From positions 24,325-88,324 of the forward strand of contig JAEWOS010000010.1 of assembly GCA_023460855.1 (NCBI GenBank): DNA of 64,000 nucleotides. The letters are read 5' to 3'. Under the pieces are notes generated by a model. It saw only the letters and a list, made by a program, of their open reading frames with translations, ran no database searches and was not told where the DNA came from. A program made the translations under genes and the position numbers. Source of the stretch: Bacteroidota bacterium. GTDB taxonomy: Bacteria; Bacteroidota; Bacteroidia; Flavobacteriales; Weeksellaceae. Positions 62,042 to 64,000 of the stretch are shown piece by piece (positions within the stretch are counted from its first letter, which is position 1; each line of letters begins with the position of its first letter).

Positions 62042-62239
62042 ATGTTAATAATTCCAGTAAAAGACGGAGAGTCCATCGACAGAGCTCTAAAAAAGTACAA
62101 AAGAAAGTTTGATAAAACAGGTGTTGTACGCCAGTTGAGAGCAAGACAGCAGTTCACTAAACCTTCTGTAACTCTGCGTCAGGCTAAACTTAAAGCAGCT
62201 CACAAACAAAGAGAAGCAAGCAAAGAAGAACAGGCATAA
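62042..62239 (+). CDS. rpsU: 30S ribosomal protein S21
   Basis: A 65-residue basic ribosomal protein, starting MLIIPVKDGESIDRALKKYK and with the family's FDKTGVVRQLRARQQF. In Bacteroidota S21 binds near the anti-Shine-Dalgarno end of 16S rRNA, which fits the weak use of Shine-Dalgarno sites seen here. It has its own promoter and terminator. Confidence 0.96.
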   Translation: MLIIPVKDGESIDRALKKYKRKFDKTGVVRQLRARQQFTKPSVTLRQAKLKAAHKQREASKEEQA

Positions 62240-62262
62240 AAATTTCTTCTTCATTACGTAAT

Positions 62263-62305
62263 AAATCACTTGTCAAAATGTTATTTTTGATAAGTGATTT
62301 TTTTT
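62263..62305 (+). terminator. Strong terminator of rpsU, abutting the Xer gene
   Basis: A 16-bp stem (AAATCACTTGTCAAAA with TTTTGATAAGTGATTT, one G-U) and a 6-nt loop, followed by a T-run that ends at the base before the Xer ATG (62306). Confidence 0.85.
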
Positions 62306-63178
62306 ATGATTGAAAAATTCCTGGAGTATGCCGCTGTTGAAAAGCGGTATTCCGCACACACTGTAACCAGCTACCGTAAAGATCTCGGCGATTTTTACAA
62401 TTACTGCCTCGAAACTGAAGGGAGCAGCGATGTATTGCAGGCCAACAGCAGAACCGTCAAGAATTTCATTTATCACCTCAGTAAATTAAAATTTTCCAAA
62501 AGGAGTATCAACAGAAAACTCAGTACGCTGCGCAGTTTTTACCTGTTTGCAATGAAAGTGGGAGCAATAAAGAAATCGCCGACGGAGACCATTTCGTCAC
62601 TGAAATTTTACCCTGAAAAGCAAATTCCCGTTTCGCAGGACGAAATGAAGGAACTGGAAATCATTCTCACCCGTCATTTTCCAAAGAAACTCGAAAGAGC
62701 TATAATCGAAACCCTGTATCAGACCGGAATAAGAAAAATGGAACTCTGCAACCTGAAACTGGAAGATTTTGATTCCCAAAAATGTGAACTCCTGATTCAC
62801 GGGAAAGGGAATAAAGAACGTCTGATCCCTGTTTCAGACAAGCTGCGGTATGTTCTGCAGGGTTATCTCGCAGTACGAACACAGACAGATGAGCCATACC
62901 TGTTCGTCTCCCGAAAGGGCAAAAAATTAAATGAAAAATTTGTCTATTCTGTGGTAAACAATTACCTTAGTATAATCACTTCGAAGGAAAAGAAGAGTCC
63001 GCACATCCTTCGGCACAGTTTTGCGACGCATGTGCTGAATAACGGTGCCGAGATTTCGAAAGTGAAAAAACTGATGGGGCATTCATCTCTCGCATCAACG
63101 CAGGTGTATACCAACGCTGATATTGAGCAGCTGAAAAAAGTTTTTAACAGCGCCCATCCGAGAGCTAAAAAAGATTAA
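62306..63178 (+). CDS. Xer-type tyrosine recombinase
   Basis: A 290-residue recombinase of the XerC/XerD type that resolves chromosome dimers at dif. N-terminal SAM-like DNA-binding domain (about 1-90) and catalytic domain with Arg in TGIRKMEL, the HILRHSFATH box, the MGHSSLASTQVYTN segment containing His and the nucleophile Tyr. ATG at 62306 (MIEKFLEYAAVEKRYS) is used; the GTG at 62294 is part of the terminator. Whether it is XerC or XerD is not decided. It is followed 43 bp later by hpf. Confidence 0.93.
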   Translation: MIEKFLEYAAVEKRYSAHTVTSYRKDLGDFYNYCLETEGSSDVLQANSRTVKNFIYHLSKLKFSKRSINRKLSTLRSFYLFAMKVGAIKKSPTETISSLKFYPEKQIPVSQDEMKELEIILTRHFPKKLERAIIETLYQTGIRKMELCNLKLEDFDSQKCELLIHGKGNKERLIPVSDKLRYVLQGYLAVRTQTDEPYLFVSRKGKKLNEKFVYSVVNNYLSIITSKEKKSPHILRHSFATHVLNNGAEISKVKKLMGHSSLASTQVYTNADIEQLKKVFNSAHPRAKKD

Positions 63179-63221
63179 AGGCATAAGGCCGAAAATACTA
63201 ACAAATAAGATAAATGCAGCT

Positions 63222-63512
63222 ATGAAGATTACCGTACATTCCATTGGGGTTACACCACATGCACCGCTGGAAGAACATCTGAACAGAAAAGTAGAGAAAC
63301 TGAACACGTTTTATGACAAATTACAGGAGTGCGAAGTTTTTCTGAAAGTAGAAAACGTTAGTGAAAAGGAAAACAAGACCGCGGAACTGAAACTGCATGT
63401 TCCGGGAGATGATATCATCGTGAAAAAAACCTCTGCTTCTTTTGAGGAAAGCATCGATCTGAGTGTTGAGGTGGCTAAGAAGCTGCTAATCAAGAAAAAA
63501 GAACTGGCGTAA
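63222..63512 (+). CDS. hpf: Ribosome hibernation-promoting factor, short HPF/RaiA family
   Basis: A 96-residue protein that binds the 30S decoding centre in slow growth and promotes 70S/100S inactivation. It has the beta-alpha-beta-beta-beta-alpha pattern with KITVHSIGVTPHAPLEEHLNRKV, ENVSEKENKTAELKLHVPGDDIIVKKTSASFEESIDL. The short form lacks the dimerisation domain. It is probably cotranscribed with the Xer gene. Confidence 0.94.
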   Translation: MKITVHSIGVTPHAPLEEHLNRKVEKLNTFYDKLQECEVFLKVENVSEKENKTAELKLHVPGDDIIVKKTSASFEESIDLSVEVAKKLLIKKKELA

Positions 63513-63613
63513 GAAAAAAATTAAAAAAAAGACCGAAATTATTATAGATTTAGGAAAAACTGCCTTATATTTGCAACCGCAAAAAGGGATAAAAGTTCTT
63601 TTAAAATCTATTT

Positions 63614-63687
63614 GCCTCCTTAGCTCAGTTGGCCAGAGCACGTGATTTGTAATCTCGGGGTCGTGGGTTCGAATCCCTCAGGAGGCT
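63614..63687 (+). tRNA. tRNA-Thr (anticodon TGT)
   Basis: A 74-nt cloverleaf: acceptor GCCTCCT/AGGAGGC, discriminator T, anticodon loop TTTGTAA, T-loop GTTCGAATC. One T-T mismatch in the anticodon stem as I fold it. A TATATTTG box lies at 63566-63573. It is first of a tRNA cluster. Confidence 0.95.
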
Positions 63688-63704
63688 CATTTTTGTAAAA
63701 TTTT

Positions 63705-63785
63705 GGGGAGATTCCAGAGCGGTCAAATGGGACTGACTGTAACTCAGTTGCTTCGGCTTCGTAGGTTCGAATCCTGCTCTCCCCA
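63705..63785 (+). tRNA. tRNA-Tyr (anticodon GTA)
   Basis: An 81-nt class II tRNA with a long variable arm: acceptor GGGGAGA/TCTCCCC, discriminator A, anticodon loop CTGTAAC giving GTA, T-loop GTTCGAATC. It lies 17 bp after tRNA-Thr. Confidence 0.95.
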
Positions 63786-63860
63786 CTTTTTATAAAACAG
63801 GTTTCTGCAAAAAATGGAATAATTTTCTTAAATTTGCAATCCGGTACCAACCATTAAATT

Positions 63861-63933
63861 GCGGAAGTAGCTCAGTTGGTAGAGCGTCAGCCTTCCAAGC
63901 TGAATGTCGCGGGTTCGACCCCCGTCTTCCGCT
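63861..63933 (+). tRNA. tRNA-Gly (anticodon TCC)
   Basis: Acceptor GCGGAAG/CTTCCGC, anticodon stem CAGC/GCTG with loop CTTCCAA giving TCC, T-loop GTTCGACCC. A TAAATTTG box lies at 63829-63836, so this tRNA may have its own promoter. Confidence 0.95.
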
Positions 63934-63934
63934 C

Positions 63935-63966
63935 AAAATCACACCAACTAACGGCGTGATTTTTTT
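63935..63966 (+). terminator. Hairpin with T-run between tRNA-Gly and the last tRNA
   Basis: 8-bp stem AAAATCAC/GTGATTTT with a T-run extending to 63966, 4 bp before the next tRNA. It may terminate or attenuate transcription into the following tRNA and gene. Confidence 0.6.
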
Positions 63967-63970
63967 GTTT

Positions 63971-64000
63971 GCCGACGTAGCTCAGGGGTAGAGCGTTTCC
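63971..64000 (+). tRNA. tRNA 5' part cut by the window end, probably tRNA-Thr (GGT)
   Basis: Thirty bases of a tRNA (acceptor 5' strand GCCGACG, D-arm AGCTCAGGGG...GAGC). The anticodon is outside. In flavobacteria a Thr-Tyr-Gly-Thr(GGT) cluster followed by tuf is common, so tRNA-Thr is the likely identity; this is inference. Confidence 0.6.

Noticed and set aside
63620..63850. 76-codon minus-strand frame over the tRNA cluster
   Set aside because: It is antisense to tRNA-Thr and tRNA-Tyr; this kind of tRNA-derived pseudo-protein is a known artefact.

Overview
The window reads as chromosome of a flavobacterium, most likely a Weeksellaceae member (Chryseobacterium/Kaistella-like). Pointers are the paired SusC/SusD outer-membrane uptake genes, two type IX secretion (type B) surface proteins, a bacillithiol gene (bshC), the IPExxxVDY-family gene between rnc and pyk, GYDIA-type GHMP kinase, and promoters of the Bacteroidota TTTG-N19-TAnnTTTG type with little use of Shine-Dalgarno sites. 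Genus placement is inference; there is no rRNA to check.

Layout. 1-17.8 kb: end of nusA, infB, a SusCD pair, a porin-like protein, bshC, a LysM/periplasmic-binding fusion, fabD, a GHMP kinase, pckA, aroQ and a lipoprotein. 17.96-24.04 kb: a compact 6.07-kb integrated element in the 3' end of tRNA-Glu, bounded by 19-bp direct repeats and carrying a tyrosine integrase, HicAB, a helix-turn-helix protein, two unrecognised proteins and a protein resembling phage/plasmid II/X-type replication initiators. 24.0-44.3 kb: tRNA-Glu, rpsT, a cell-wall amidase, lptD, ridA, rnhA, dnaB, a type IX cargo protein, an MFS exporter, a GH3-family protein, mfd and several lipoproteins. 44.4-51.3 kb: pth, coaE, a metallo-beta-lactamase-fold hydrolase, ruvB, hutI-hutG and an aldehyde dehydrogenase. 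51.5-52.45 kb: an AT-rich CPBP protease gene next to a decayed second copy of the pyk 3' end. 52.4-56.7 kb: the tightly packed acpP-fabF-rnc-IPExxxVDY-pyk operon. 57.1-64 kb: ssrA (tmRNA), a 1459-residue repeat-rich adhesin-like protein, rpsU, a Xer recombinase, hpf, and a tRNA cluster Thr-Tyr-Gly-(Thr) running off the end.

Most of the window is core metabolism and information processing. The accessory part is the tRNA-Glu element. Inside it, between a small gene and the replication-like gene, the opposite strand has a consensus promoter, about 62-70 nt of structured sequence and a perfect terminator hairpin. That is the layout of a countertranscript RNA controlling a replication gene, and it is the most interesting signal I found. 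Other points are the unresolved 5' end of lptD, the foreign-looking pyk 3' remnant, an intergenic structured element known to me from flavobacterial genomes, and a triplicated 230-residue module in the large surface protein.
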